Numbered from the stretch's first letter, positions 44,379 through 52,913 are shown. The stretch: 64,000 nucleotides of DNA from Blastocatellia bacterium (GCA_025057015.1 JANWYG010000010.1:218506-282505); one strand, 5' to 3'. Notes: generated by a model from the sequence alone, not told the origin. Numbers and translations are program-made.

Positions 44379-45695
44379 ATGAATATAGTAGAGGCTATAA
44401 GGAGTGCAGGCGTAGTTGGTGCTGGCGGAGCGGGATTCCCGGCGCATGTCAAAGCCGCTTCGAAAGTAGAGTATGTGATAGCTAACGGTGCGGAATGTGA
44501 ACCGCTGTTACATAAGGACTATGAGTTGATGGTTCATTTTCCGGCGCAAGTGATACGTGGGCTGAAACTGTTGATGCAGTCAACGGGTGCTGAGCGGGGA
44601 ATAATAGGCATAAAGGAGAAGAATAGCAGCGCTATTGAGGCGATTGAGTCTGCTATAGATGATCCACGAATACGATTGCATCTGCTTGGAGATTTCTATC
44701 CTTCTGGGGATGAATATGTGCTGGTGTATGAAGCTACAGGGAGGCTTATCCCGCCGCAGGGTATCCCTTTGGATGTTGATATAGTGGTAAACAATGTAGA
44801 GACTATGTACAACATAGCGCGTGCTGCTCAGGGTCTACCTGTAGTAGAGAAGTTTATTACCGTAACGGGAGCGGTAAGTAGGCCTATTACTTTTATTGCT
44901 CCCGTAGGGATGAGTTATCGTGATGCTATAGCGGCTGCTGGAGGTGCTACTGTTAGCGATTTTGCTGTCTTCGTGAGCGGTATAATGATGGGTAAACTGG
45001 AATTTAATCTGGATCTGCCGATTACTAAAACCTGTGCTGGGCTAATAGTGCTTCCTCGGAACCACTATCTTGTGAGTCGGTATGAGCAGCCTACTACTGC
45101 TATGCATCGTATTGGTAAGTCGGCTTGTGATCAGTGTAGCTATTGTACGGAGTTATGTCCCAGGTATATCCTAGGCTATGATGTACAGCCACACAAAGTG
45201 ATGCGCAGTCTTAGCTTCACTGCTACAGGCGATGATATCTGGAATCAGTATGCGCAGCTTTGTTGTGCTTGTGGGCTATGCACGCTCTATGCTTGTCCAG
45301 AAAGCCTCTATCCTAAGGAGGCTTGTGACAAAGGTAAGCATGATTTACGGTTGAAGGGAATCAAGTGGTCTGGGAAGCGCGAGGTAACGCCGCATCCTAT
45401 GTATGAGTATCGCCGTACGCCGCTCAAGATGTTAGTAAACAAGCTTGGCATAGCCGATTATGAAAGGCCGACGCCTTTTACTGTGCTTGAGCAGCTACCA
45501 AGACGTGTAGAGATACCGCTACAGCAGCACATAGGGGCTGTGGCTGAGCCGGTGGTAAGGGTAGGTGACGTTGTCAAAAGCGGGGATCTAATTGGCGAGA
45601 TACCTTCGGGGAAGCTTGGCGCAAGGGTTCATGCTAGCATTGACGGGGTAGTGCGCGAGGTATCCGACAAGATAGTCATAGAGAGGAACGTATGA
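44379..45695 (+). CDS. pduS: PduS-like RnfC-family iron-sulfur flavoprotein
   Basis: 438 residues from ATG 44379 (TTG 44364 is also in frame). It begins with the RnfC/NuoF-like nucleotide loop GVVGAGGAGFPAHVKAAS and NGAECEPLLHKDYELM. A SLBB region follows (FITVTGAVSRPITFIAPVGM). Two 4Fe-4S sites are visible: Cys250/253/256/260 (CDQCSYCTELCP) and Cys295-306 (CCACGLCTLYACPESLYP), the latter spacing being typical of PduS. The tail is a biotinyl-like barrel (VRVGDVVKSGDLIGEIPSG). PduS reduces cobalamin inside propanediol microcompartments and partners with the shell protein PduT. The stop overlaps the start of the pduT-like gene (ATGA). Assignment to a B12 role here is an inference. Confidence 0.88.
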   Translation: MNIVEAIRSAGVVGAGGAGFPAHVKAASKVEYVIANGAECEPLLHKDYELMVHFPAQVIRGLKLLMQSTGAERGIIGIKEKNSSAIEAIESAIDDPRIRLHLLGDFYPSGDEYVLVYEATGRLIPPQGIPLDVDIVVNNVETMYNIARAAQGLPVVEKFITVTGAVSRPITFIAPVGMSYRDAIAAAGGATVSDFAVFVSGIMMGKLEFNLDLPITKTCAGLIVLPRNHYLVSRYEQPTTAMHRIGKSACDQCSYCTELCPRYILGYDVQPHKVMRSLSFTATGDDIWNQYAQLCCACGLCTLYACPESLYPKEACDKGKHDLRLKGIKWSGKREVTPHPMYEYRRTPLKMLVNKLGIADYERPTPFTVLEQLPRRVEIPLQQHIGAVAEPVVRVGDVVKSGDLIGEIPSGKLGARVHASIDGVVREVSDKIVIERNV

Positions 45696-46243
45696 AGAAG
45701 AACTCGATAGGTTTGATAGAGCTTTCGAGCATAGCTGCTGGATATTTAGTGGTTGACGCTATGTTGAAGGCTGCAGATGTAGAACTGCTGCTTGCACGAT
45801 CGATTTGCTCTGGCAAGTACATGACTATGGTTAGGGGAAACGTTGGAGAGGTAAAATCGAGCGTTCAGGCTGGCATAGAAGTTGGCCGCGGCTTTATAAT
45901 AGATACCTTTGTTATTCCTAACGTACACGATCAAGTCTTTCCGGCAATATACGGTTCTGCAAAGTTCGATGAGCTTGAATCTCTAGGAGTATTGGAGTCT
46001 TTTTCTGTAGCTTCTTTGATAGAGGCGGCTGATGCTGCTGCAAAGGCGGCTGCTGTGCAGCTTCTAGAAATACGTCTTGCTATGGCGCTTGGTGGCAAAG
46101 CTTTCGTGACTATGACCGGGCCTGTGGCTGCAGTACAGTCGGCAGTTAATGCTGGTGCTGCCGTGCTTGCTGACAAAGGATTGCTCGTAAATAAGGTGGT
46201 AATACCTGCTCCACGAAAAGAACTGCTTTCAGAGATGATATAG
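45692..46243 (+). CDS. pduT: Tandem-BMC microcompartment shell protein, PduT-like
   Basis: 183 residues with two BMC domains (SIGLIELSSIAAGYLVVDAM from residue 5; LGVLESFSVASLIEAADAAA from ~98), the layout of BMC-T trimers. The motif ARSICSGKYMTMV places Cys39 where PduT has the pore Cys that ligates a 4Fe-4S cluster, and the C-terminal LLVNKVVIPAP also matches PduT. It probably conducts electrons across a shell to the adjacent PduS-like protein. No other shell, vertex or signature-enzyme gene is in the window, so the rest of the compartment must be encoded elsewhere, or this pair acts without one. Confidence 0.92.
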   Translation: MKKNSIGLIELSSIAAGYLVVDAMLKAADVELLLARSICSGKYMTMVRGNVGEVKSSVQAGIEVGRGFIIDTFVIPNVHDQVFPAIYGSAKFDELESLGVLESFSVASLIEAADAAAKAAAVQLLEIRLAMALGGKAFVTMTGPVAAVQSAVNAGAAVLADKGLLVNKVVIPAPRKELLSEMI

Positions 46244-46279
46244 TAAATCACTGTATTGCAATGACTTAGCTAGGACAAC

Positions 46280-46308
46280 TTGTAGCAACCTCTTCTGACT
46301 GCTATAGT
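46280..46308 (+). promoter_or_regulatory. Sigma70-like promoter upstream of the 3D-domain gene
   Basis: TTGTAG (46280-46285), 17-nt spacer, TATAGT (46303-46308). The leader from about 46315 contains AGGAGG 6 nt before the GTG at 46342. Confidence 0.6.
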
Positions 46309-46341
46309 CTATGCTTTATCTTAAAGAAGCAGGAGGCTATA

Positions 46342-46788
46342 GTGTATCAAAACTTTCTTAGACGCACGGTTTGCTTATTAGCTGCGCCTATGTTTCTAAA
46401 GGCACCTATGGGAGCTCAGATAAAGTTAAGGAAACTTATGAAGTTGCCTTCTTCTACTGCTATATCATTGGTCGGAAAGACTGACACTTCGAAGGTATTG
46501 GAATTTATTGCCACGGCCTATTCGATAAGGGATTATACTTCTTGTGGTGTGCGAGCTTTACCGGGCGTAGTGGCGGCTGATCCGGCTGTATTGCCTATGG
46601 GGTCGATAATTAGGCTGAGTGCGGGAGAGTATTCTGGGGTGTATCAAGTGCTAGACACTGGCCCTAGCATACGCGGTAAGCGTTTAGACATTTTTGTTGG
46701 GAGCCGCAATGAAGCCATAAGGTTTGGCAGACGGCGCGTGCAGGTGGAGATCCTGCGTTGTGGCTGGAAAGGATTTTGGGAGATATAG
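46342..46788 (+). CDS. Exported 3D-domain (RlpA/MltA-like barrel) protein
   Basis: 148 residues from GTG 46342, behind AGGAGG. The N-terminus is basic then hydrophobic (TVCLLAAPMFLKAPMGA), a plausible export signal. The C-terminal ~90 residues carry the three-Asp signature of the 3D domain: FIATAYSI, VVAADPAVLPMGSIIRLS, YQVLDTGPSIRGKRLDIFVG, and FGRRRVQVEIL. This double-psi barrel occurs in peptidoglycan lytic enzymes and spore-cortex proteins, so a cell-wall role is likely. It directly abuts the asparaginase gene. Confidence 0.83.
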   Translation: MYQNFLRRTVCLLAAPMFLKAPMGAQIKLRKLMKLPSSTAISLVGKTDTSKVLEFIATAYSIRDYTSCGVRALPGVVAADPAVLPMGSIIRLSAGEYSGVYQVLDTGPSIRGKRLDIFVGSRNEAIRFGRRRVQVEILRCGWKGFWEI

Positions 46789-47814
46789 ATGGAACCTGCA
46801 ATCTTAGCGGAGATAACGCGTGGCAGTATAGTAGAGTCTCGGCACAGAGGAGCCGTGGCTGTGGTTACTGCGGATGGTAAATTAGTTGCCTCGGCAGGGA
46901 ACATAGATTTTGTTACCTATTTACGATCGGCTGCAAAGCCTCATCAAGCTGTGGCGCTGATAACTAGTGGTGCAGCCAGGCGTTTCGAGATAACTTCTAG
47001 AGAGCTTGCTCTTATTTGTGGTTCGCATAGTGGTGAGCCTTATCACGTAGAGTGTGTGTCGGCGCTGCTAACTCGACTTGGACTTGAGAGAAGTGCTTTG
47101 CGTTGTGGCATACATACTCCTTTTAGTCGCGCTGTTGCTAGGGCGCTTGGCTCGACTGGAGTTACCGAGCTGCATAACAACTGTTCGGGAAAACACGTCG
47201 GCATGCTTGCCCAAGCTGTGCATAGGGGTTATACGCTTGATGATTACTATGCCATAGATCATCCGGTACAGCGGTATATAGCAAGTGTTTTGTCCGAGTT
47301 TGTCGACTTAGAGCCGGGGCAGTTAATAACTGCCATAGATGGTTGTAGTGCCGCAACTTTTGCTATGACGGTAAGGCAAATGGCATTGATATATGCCCGT
47401 TTGGTAAATCCTGTCGATCTCAGAGGTGAACTTGCGGGAGCAGCTAGACAGGTTGTCGATGCTATGTTACAGCATCCTGAAATGGTAGCTGCGGATACAG
47501 GCCGTATAGACACTGACCTGATTAGATTAATGAAGGGAAGTGCTATCGCAAAGGCAGGAGCTGAGGGGGTATATGCTATAGGTGTGCTGCCGTGTAAGCG
47601 GTATCCGCAGGGGCTCGGTATAGCGATCAAGGTCGAGGATGGAGATGTCAATCGAGCGAGAAATGCTGCTATTTTGGCTACTTTGGTTCAACTTGAGTTG
47701 ATAGATTCTCGGCAAACGGCCGCGCTTTCTGCGCAGTATCTTGCCCCGCTCAAGAACAATAGTGGCCTGCTTGTTGGTGAAATACTTCCTAGGGTCAAGC
47801 TCACCTTTTGTTAA
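46789..47814 (+). CDS. Asparaginase (L-asparaginase II family)
   Basis: 341 residues of the thermolabile/rhizobial-type L-asparaginase family. It shows EITRGSIVESRHRGAVAVV, YLRSAAKPHQAVAL (Ser-x-x-Lys), LALICGSHSGEPYHV, and LHNNCSGKHVGMLA with conserved Cys and Lys, features of its serine/lysine chemistry. It hydrolyses asparagine to aspartate and ammonia. The ATG follows the previous stop directly, with GGGAG upstream. No signal peptide is seen, so it is cytosolic. Confidence 0.9.
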   Translation: MEPAILAEITRGSIVESRHRGAVAVVTADGKLVASAGNIDFVTYLRSAAKPHQAVALITSGAARRFEITSRELALICGSHSGEPYHVECVSALLTRLGLERSALRCGIHTPFSRAVARALGSTGVTELHNNCSGKHVGMLAQAVHRGYTLDDYYAIDHPVQRYIASVLSEFVDLEPGQLITAIDGCSAATFAMTVRQMALIYARLVNPVDLRGELAGAARQVVDAMLQHPEMVAADTGRIDTDLIRLMKGSAIAKAGAEGVYAIGVLPCKRYPQGLGIAIKVEDGDVNRARNAAILATLVQLELIDSRQTAALSAQYLAPLKNNSGLLVGEILPRVKLTFC

Positions 47815-47839
47815 CGTACTGCTAGACAGGCTGTCCATC

Positions 47840-47868
47840 TTGAGACTAGAATTGTGACTACATATTAA
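47840..47868 (+). promoter_or_regulatory. Sigma70-like promoter upstream of the DUF4388 gene
   Basis: TTGAGA (47840-47845), 17-nt spacer, TATTAA (47863-47868). The predicted leader is only about 12 nt and contains TTGGGG before ATG 47887. Confidence 0.6.
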
Positions 47869-47886
47869 GCTTATCTTGGGGCTAGT

Positions 47887-49530
47887 ATGAATGAATGGCC
47901 TTTTCTAAGCTTCCCTAGTGCCGAGAACCTCGAACAGGGTGAGTCACTGAAAGGTGTCTTCCTGCCAAAGCTAATAGCTGAAATTTCTAATGAATGTCTT
48001 ACCGGGATGCTGTGGCTAAAGTCTGGCAATATTGTTACCGGAATACATTGGCGCAGCGGTGAGATAGTTTTTGCTGTATCTAACACAGAACGATTCGGCA
48101 TGTTTTTGGTCGAGCAGCGTCATATTTCCCAAGAGCATTTGCTTACGGTTGAAAATTTTTGTCGAGCTAACGCTACAGATATCTGTGATGGTCTCCTGAG
48201 ATTAGGGTATTTAGAAAGTAGCTCGCTCATACCTTTGTTGAAGACCTATCTTTACATAACCGTATATTCTTGCCTAGACCTAGCTGATGGATTTTATAGC
48301 TTCGAGACAGTATTGCCTAGGATACCTTATGAGCTGCTTACGTCAATCCATGTAGCGGAATTAGTGCTTGAAGCTACTCAGAATCTTTTTCCTGTAGCTC
48401 GGCTCAAATCTTTTCTAGGAGCTTATGAACAAGCAAGGTTAGTGCCTGCTGAGGGGATTAAACTTGGCGATAGTTATAAATACAAATCTCAGGCAGCCTT
48501 AATAGAACGTCTGACTGCCTCGATCAATACGTACCAAACTTTGAGAAGAGAGGTAAAATCTGAAGACGATCTGATAAGAATAATAGCTGCTTTGGTAGCA
48601 TTAGGAGCTATCAGAATGGAAGAGCTTCGGTCTGAGGCTAGCGGTGCTACTGAGGCTGAAGGCGAGGAGTACGCGCAGGTGACTGCTGCTGATATCCCTA
48701 TGTTTCTCTATGAGATAGAAAACATGCTTGGGCATTTGCGTTCGAGTAAGGATCATTACTCGAGGTTGGAAGTAGCGCGACAAGCTCCTACGTCAGAGAT
48801 AGAGGCTGTCTACAGACGGTTGTGCAAAAGATTTAGTCCCGATCGCTGTCTGCAGTTGGTAAGCAGTATGCCTTTAGTTGCTGAGCAGCTTGCTGAGATT
48901 CGCAGGTATTTGGATCAGGCATTTTCGGTACTTAGCGATAATTTGAGGAGGCGTGAGTATAATGACGAGCTGAAGCGGTCTGAAGGGGTACTGATCAAAG
49001 ATCCAATAAACCCTGTGGAGGTTACTACAGGTAGTCATAAGCGCCCTGTGGACTCTCAGGTTGATGCTCAAAAAAGTTCTCAGCAGAGCAAAGCTTCAAA
49101 GGAAGCGTCGCTTCAGAAGAACCCCTACGAGCAGCGTTTGTCGATAGACCTTTCTCGAATGCGAAATGCCGACGATTGGTATTTGTTGGGTCTGGAACTA
49201 CTTGAGCGCGGCGAAGGTGCTCGCGCAGTCAGGGTGTTCCAAAATGCTATTAAAATGCGGCCGAACGACGGTGAGTTTCACGCTGCGCTGGCCCGCGCCT
49301 GTGACGTTGCTTATGGATATAATGAACAGACGGTGAGGATGTTCGAACGAGCTATAGATCTAAACCGCTCTTGTGAGGCGGACTATCAGGCCGAGCTAGG
49401 TGTTTTCTATCTCAAGCACGGTAAGCTTGAGCAAGCTGAAGCCCGCTTAAATAAGGCGTTGGCTATAGATCCTTTGCATCGTGTTGCTACGAAGGCTTAC
49501 GCTAAGCTGAATGATAAAAAGAAGCTATAG
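47887..49530 (+). CDS. DUF4388 - J-like domain - TPR protein
   Basis: 547 residues. The N-terminal ~120 residues match DUF4388/PatA-N patterns (CLTGMLWLKSGNIVTGIHW, GEIVFAVSNTERFGMFLVEQ), found in gliding and signalling proteins. A helical middle follows. Residues ~295-360 resemble a J-domain (HYSRLEVARQAPTSEIEAVY, then RRLCKRFSPDRC), but the HPD tripeptide is SPD (Ser317), so DnaK stimulation is doubtful. A polar linker leads to TPR-like repeats at the end (WYLLGLELLERGEGARAVRV, LGVFYLKHGKLEQAEARLNK). It is probably a cytoplasmic scaffold in signalling; partner unknown. Confidence 0.8.
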   Translation: MNEWPFLSFPSAENLEQGESLKGVFLPKLIAEISNECLTGMLWLKSGNIVTGIHWRSGEIVFAVSNTERFGMFLVEQRHISQEHLLTVENFCRANATDICDGLLRLGYLESSSLIPLLKTYLYITVYSCLDLADGFYSFETVLPRIPYELLTSIHVAELVLEATQNLFPVARLKSFLGAYEQARLVPAEGIKLGDSYKYKSQAALIERLTASINTYQTLRREVKSEDDLIRIIAALVALGAIRMEELRSEASGATEAEGEEYAQVTAADIPMFLYEIENMLGHLRSSKDHYSRLEVARQAPTSEIEAVYRRLCKRFSPDRCLQLVSSMPLVAEQLAEIRRYLDQAFSVLSDNLRRREYNDELKRSEGVLIKDPINPVEVTTGSHKRPVDSQVDAQKSSQQSKASKEASLQKNPYEQRLSIDLSRMRNADDWYLLGLELLERGEGARAVRVFQNAIKMRPNDGEFHAALARACDVAYGYNEQTVRMFERAIDLNRSCEADYQAELGVFYLKHGKLEQAEARLNKALAIDPLHRVATKAYAKLNDKKKL

Positions 49531-49858
49531 GTGTTTTACTACTGCAGCTCAGGCCGACTCTGCTGTGAGAAGTCGTTTGTTATTACGATGAGATTTACCA
49601 GATTTTAGTAAAACAGTTTCTCTTGAGAAATCTCTGCTAGGACTCAATCAGATAGTTATGCAATCCTGACAACGACACGGTCCAGCTACTTGTTGGTTGG
49701 ATGAAGTGAGTGGATATCTTCGTGAGGAAGGTTTTCTTGGGTCTGTTTTGGTTAATTTGCTTAAAAAAATAAGAACTTTCCCGAAAGCTCTATGATGGCA
49801 AGAACATGCAAGAACTGCTCCGTTGTTTGTTGGCATAATATTGACCGGCGGCTGTCAT
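49531..49858. other. 328-nt region without a confident gene
   Basis: It lies between the DUF4388 gene and an AT-rich, frameshifted gene. One open stretch (49670-49795, plus) reads DEVSGYLREEGFLGSVLVNL followed by LKKIRTFPKAL and a stop, but has no convincing start; it may be the remnant of a gene. I see no hairpin terminator or clear promoter. Confidence 0.5.
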
Positions 49859-50298
49859 ATGTATAAATGTGATATGCCGAAGAAAGTATCTCAAATAGAG
49901 GGAATATTTCCTATTATCGAGCAGTATCAAGTGCAGGTATATCGGAATCAAGATTGGTGTAAAGATATATATTATTCAAAAGGTAATTATTCAAATAATA
50001 CAGCTTCTACATGCATTTTATTTCAAGGATCTGTACAGGATTTTGACGGACGAGCTTTAAAAGATTTTATCTTTTTGTCTAGGAAAGTGGAATCTCTGAA
50101 ACTAGATATTGCTTATTTTGAGGCACGCCTTGAGAATTCAAAAATCTGCTATGCGGAATTTCATCTTGATTGTGCTATGTGTGCTCGGGCTAGGTATATA
50201 ATATTAAGCCAAAGTATGGCAAGCTACCTGATAATGTAGAGAATGAAATCTGGTTTACTGCTATAAATGAAGATTGGTACTTAGTCGAGGAAGGTTGA
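49859..50298 (+). pseudogene. AT-rich gene interrupted by a -1 frameshift, function unknown
   Basis: From ATG 49859 the frame encodes ~114 sensible residues (MYKCDMPKKVSQIEGIF ... FLSRKVESLKLDIAYFEARL ... CAMCARARYI), then runs into TAG at 50237. Switching frame by -1 near 50198-50203 (TATATAATATTAAG) gives a natural continuation: NIKPKYGKLPDNVENEIWF, TAINEDWYLVEEG and TGA at 50296-50298. Counted over 49921-50100 the GC content is 58/180 (32%), far below neighbours. The protein is Cys-rich, soluble and unfamiliar. It looks like a recently acquired small protein, perhaps of the immunity type, now broken; a sequencing error is the alternative. Confidence 0.6.
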
Positions 50299-50327
50299 AA
50301 TTAGCTTGTCTGCCTAGTTAGGTAAAT

Positions 50328-52745
50328 TCATCTTTCAAGGAACTGCTCTAAGATTCTTCTTGGTCTACGGGGACGGTCTGGTTCTGTGGTGTTTGCTATA
50401 GGTGAGAACTCTTCTTCACCTTCCTGTTCATTTAGGATGCTATCGCAGGTCTGTGTCGGTTCGGTACCGCTGATAAAGTGTTCTTCATACGTATCTTCTG
50501 AGCAGCTGGGTGTAGCCACAAGCCGAGTCGTACGGTCTAGGGTGACGGTTGTGATGCCAGTTTTAGGTTTGGGGAAAGAATCACCGCCGAGATCTGGGCG
50601 TTTTGCTAGGGCTTGTTTCATAAACTGGGTCCAGATTGGTAATGCAGCTTTGGAACCTTCTAGTCCGAGCTGAGAGTTATCGTCGAAGCCGACGTAGACT
50701 ACACAGACGAGATTGGGGGTGAAACCTGCAAACCAACCGTCCCGACTAGTACCTGTTTTACCTGCTGCTGTAGCAGTAAATCCTAGGCTACGAGCGCGGG
50801 CGGCAGTACCTTTGTTGATTACGTCTTGCAGTATTGAAGTAATGATAAATGCTATTTGTGGGCTAGTTGCCCGAGAGTGGTAGGGTAAGTGTTGAAAGAG
50901 AGTTCTGCCTTCAGCGTCTGTTATCCGGGCTATGGGGTAAGGCTCGTAGCGTGTGCCGAGGTTGGCGAAGGCTGTGTATGCTGCTGCGATTTGTAGTGGG
51001 GTTGCTTCTGTAACACCAAGGGCTATCGATGGTAGCGGCTGTGGCTTAGGCAGGCCAAATTGCTCCGCTACTTTAGCAACACGGGCATAGCCAGCTTTTT
51101 CAGCAACTCTCACAGCAACTACGTTGAGCGATTGTGTGAGTGCTTCTCGAATGGTTACTAGTTGATTCGAGTAGTTCTCACCGTAGTTGTCTGGCTCGTA
51201 AGTCTGATCGTTACCATAGATAAAAGTCTCTTTTGCGTCGAGGAACTGGGATGCTGCTGTGATGATGTTGTCGTCTGTTTCTTCGTAAGCGGTCTGTAAA
51301 GCAGCAGCGTAAACTATGGGTTTAAAGACTGAACCTGGTTGTCTTCTGGCTTCTACGGCTCGGTTAAGTTGGCTTTGTGCATAATCTCGTCCTCCAACCA
51401 TGGCGAGTATCTCGCCGCTGTTGGCATTCAGTGCAACTAGGGCTGCTTGTAGCGAGCCACTTGGGTATCGTTTATATTCCTTTTCGAGCTGCGCCAAGCC
51501 GTCGCGAACTGCCTGCTCAGCCGCACGCTGTAGCTGCATATCTATCGTAGAGTAGATTCTATATGAGTCTTGGGAGACTTCTTTGCCTAGATATTCGGCC
51601 AGTTGTGCTTGTAGATAGTCGAGGAAATAAGGCGCTTCAGCGTTGGAGCTTGCCGATTTGGGGACTACTTTGAGATCACTTTTGCTGACTATGTCGGCTT
51701 CTTGCTGCGATAGTTTACCAGCTTCCACCATTGCAGTCAGAACTTGGTTCCTGCGCTCTATGGCACGTTTTGGCTGCGTGTAGGGCGAATAGTAGCTTGG
51801 TCCGCGAATGATACCTGCAAGAAAAGCTGCTTCAGAGAGAGTCAGTGCTGAGACGTCCTTTCTGAAATAAAAGTCAGCTGCTTCACCGACGCCGTTTATA
51901 GAATAGCTTCCGTCTTGTCCTAAGTGGATTTCGTTGCAGTACATCTCAAAGATTTGCTCTTTAGTGAGCCTTGTTTCAAGTAGGATTGAGATGAAGGCTT
52001 CGGACAGTTTACGTTTAAGAGTACGTTCTGGTGTAAGGAAGAAGTTTTTCACTAGTTGTTGCGTTATCGTAGACCCGCCTTGATGGGTGCGGCCTTCTTC
52101 TACATTGCGCCAAAGTGCTCTGAACAGCCCGCGGAAGTCTATCCCTGGATGATCGAAAAATCGTCTGTCTTCTATTGCGATGATTGCATCGACTAGGTGT
52201 TTAGGCAGCTCGCTAAAGCTTATTATCTTACGTTTCTCTTTTTCTTTGTTGATAGAAGTAAGCAATTCTGGTTCGATGAAGGCTTCAGTAAGAGCTTTCT
52301 TTTCGTCGAGGTCTTCGATGGCAACGATCCGTTTGCCGTCTGCTGAGAATGTGATTCTCAGCTTAGGAAACTTGTTACCGTCGATGATAGCTGCACTGCT
52401 TGGTTCAAGTTCCATTTTATTACCTGTTACGGTGAAGTATCCGCGAGTTTGATCTCTTCTATCCGATAAGTAACCGAGGTTTTGGCAGTGGGCTACTAGG
52501 CTAGCTTTGGTGTATGCCATGCCTGGTCTTAATCTCAGAGGCGCTGTGTATATCCCAGTGGTTCTAACAAATATGTTGCCTTGTAGTTTGGCATCTATCA
52601 TTTCAGAGAAGACGACGTAGTAGTAGACGAAGATAGCAATACAGATAAGGATGAGCACGCTACAGAAGAAGAGTAGTTGGGGAGTGAAGATCCTTCTCCA
52701 GAGGCTTTTGCGTTTTGGAGTAACGCGTTGTTTTATCCGTCTCAT
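50328..52745 (-). CDS. Penicillin-binding protein 1A (bifunctional glycosyltransferase/transpeptidase)
   Basis: 805 residues. One N-terminal membrane helix (LLFFCSVLILICIAIFVYYY) is followed by an extra ~100-residue domain, the GT51 glycosyltransferase with EDRRFFDHPGIDFRG and GGSTITQQLVKNFFL, and the transpeptidase with PGSVFKPIVY (SxxK), TQSLNVVAV (SxN) and AAGKTGTSRDGWFAGFTPN (KTG). It polymerises and crosslinks peptidoglycan in the periplasm. All catalytic motifs are intact. TATAAT lies exactly 7 nt before the ATG with no Shine-Dalgarno, so its mRNA is probably leaderless. It diverges from the POT transporter gene. Confidence 0.95.
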   Translation of the reverse strand: MRRIKQRVTPKRKSLWRRIFTPQLLFFCSVLILICIAIFVYYYVVFSEMIDAKLQGNIFVRTTGIYTAPLRLRPGMAYTKASLVAHCQNLGYLSDRRDQTRGYFTVTGNKMELEPSSAAIIDGNKFPKLRITFSADGKRIVAIEDLDEKKALTEAFIEPELLTSINKEKEKRKIISFSELPKHLVDAIIAIEDRRFFDHPGIDFRGLFRALWRNVEEGRTHQGGSTITQQLVKNFFLTPERTLKRKLSEAFISILLETRLTKEQIFEMYCNEIHLGQDGSYSINGVGEAADFYFRKDVSALTLSEAAFLAGIIRGPSYYSPYTQPKRAIERRNQVLTAMVEAGKLSQQEADIVSKSDLKVVPKSASSNAEAPYFLDYLQAQLAEYLGKEVSQDSYRIYSTIDMQLQRAAEQAVRDGLAQLEKEYKRYPSGSLQAALVALNANSGEILAMVGGRDYAQSQLNRAVEARRQPGSVFKPIVYAAALQTAYEETDDNIITAASQFLDAKETFIYGNDQTYEPDNYGENYSNQLVTIREALTQSLNVVAVRVAEKAGYARVAKVAEQFGLPKPQPLPSIALGVTEATPLQIAAAYTAFANLGTRYEPYPIARITDAEGRTLFQHLPYHSRATSPQIAFIITSILQDVINKGTAARARSLGFTATAAGKTGTSRDGWFAGFTPNLVCVVYVGFDDNSQLGLEGSKAALPIWTQFMKQALAKRPDLGGDSFPKPKTGITTVTLDRTTRLVATPSCSEDTYEEHFISGTEPTQTCDSILNEQEGEEEFSPIANTTEPDRPRRPRRILEQFLER

Positions 52746-52752
52746 AACTGCG

Positions 52753-52758
52753 ATTATA
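52753..52758 (-). promoter_or_regulatory. -10 element of the PBP1A gene (leaderless type)
   Basis: Minus-strand TATAAT with 7 nt (52752-52746) to the ATG at 52745. TTCTAA at a 17-nt spacing is a moderate -35. Confidence 0.55.
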
Positions 52759-52821
52759 TGCGCAAAGCCTGCACATTAGAATTATCTTTTCTGCTGCCTG
52801 AACTAGGACAGAAGATCTTTC

Positions 52822-52864
52822 TTGACACTAAAGCTTTTTTGCGGCAGTTTAGACACTTCTAAAC
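52822..52864 (+). promoter_or_regulatory. Consensus -35 and stem-loop upstream of the POT operon
   Basis: A perfect TTGACA (52822-52827) is followed at 20 nt by TTTAGA, a poor -10 spacing. GTTTAGA (52847-52853) and TCTAAAC (52858-52864) form a 7-bp stem with a CACT loop overlapping that -10. This could be an operator or attenuating hairpin for the six-gene operon. Confidence 0.4.
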
Positions 52865-52913
52865 TCTTAGCAGAACCGCATTTCCTGAAGAAATTTCTAA
52901 GTGAGGTAAGCTA

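Noticed and set aside
49648-49836. 62-codon Cys-rich minus-strand frame (possible small protein)
   Set aside because: No start signal and no recognisable pattern; composition fits chance in this remnant region.
49724-50295. Direct repeat GAGGAAGGTT at 49724-49733 and 50287-50296 flanking the AT-rich gene
   Set aside because: Ten bases that both encode Glu-Glu-Gly; too short to argue for insertion-site duplication without other mobile-element signs.
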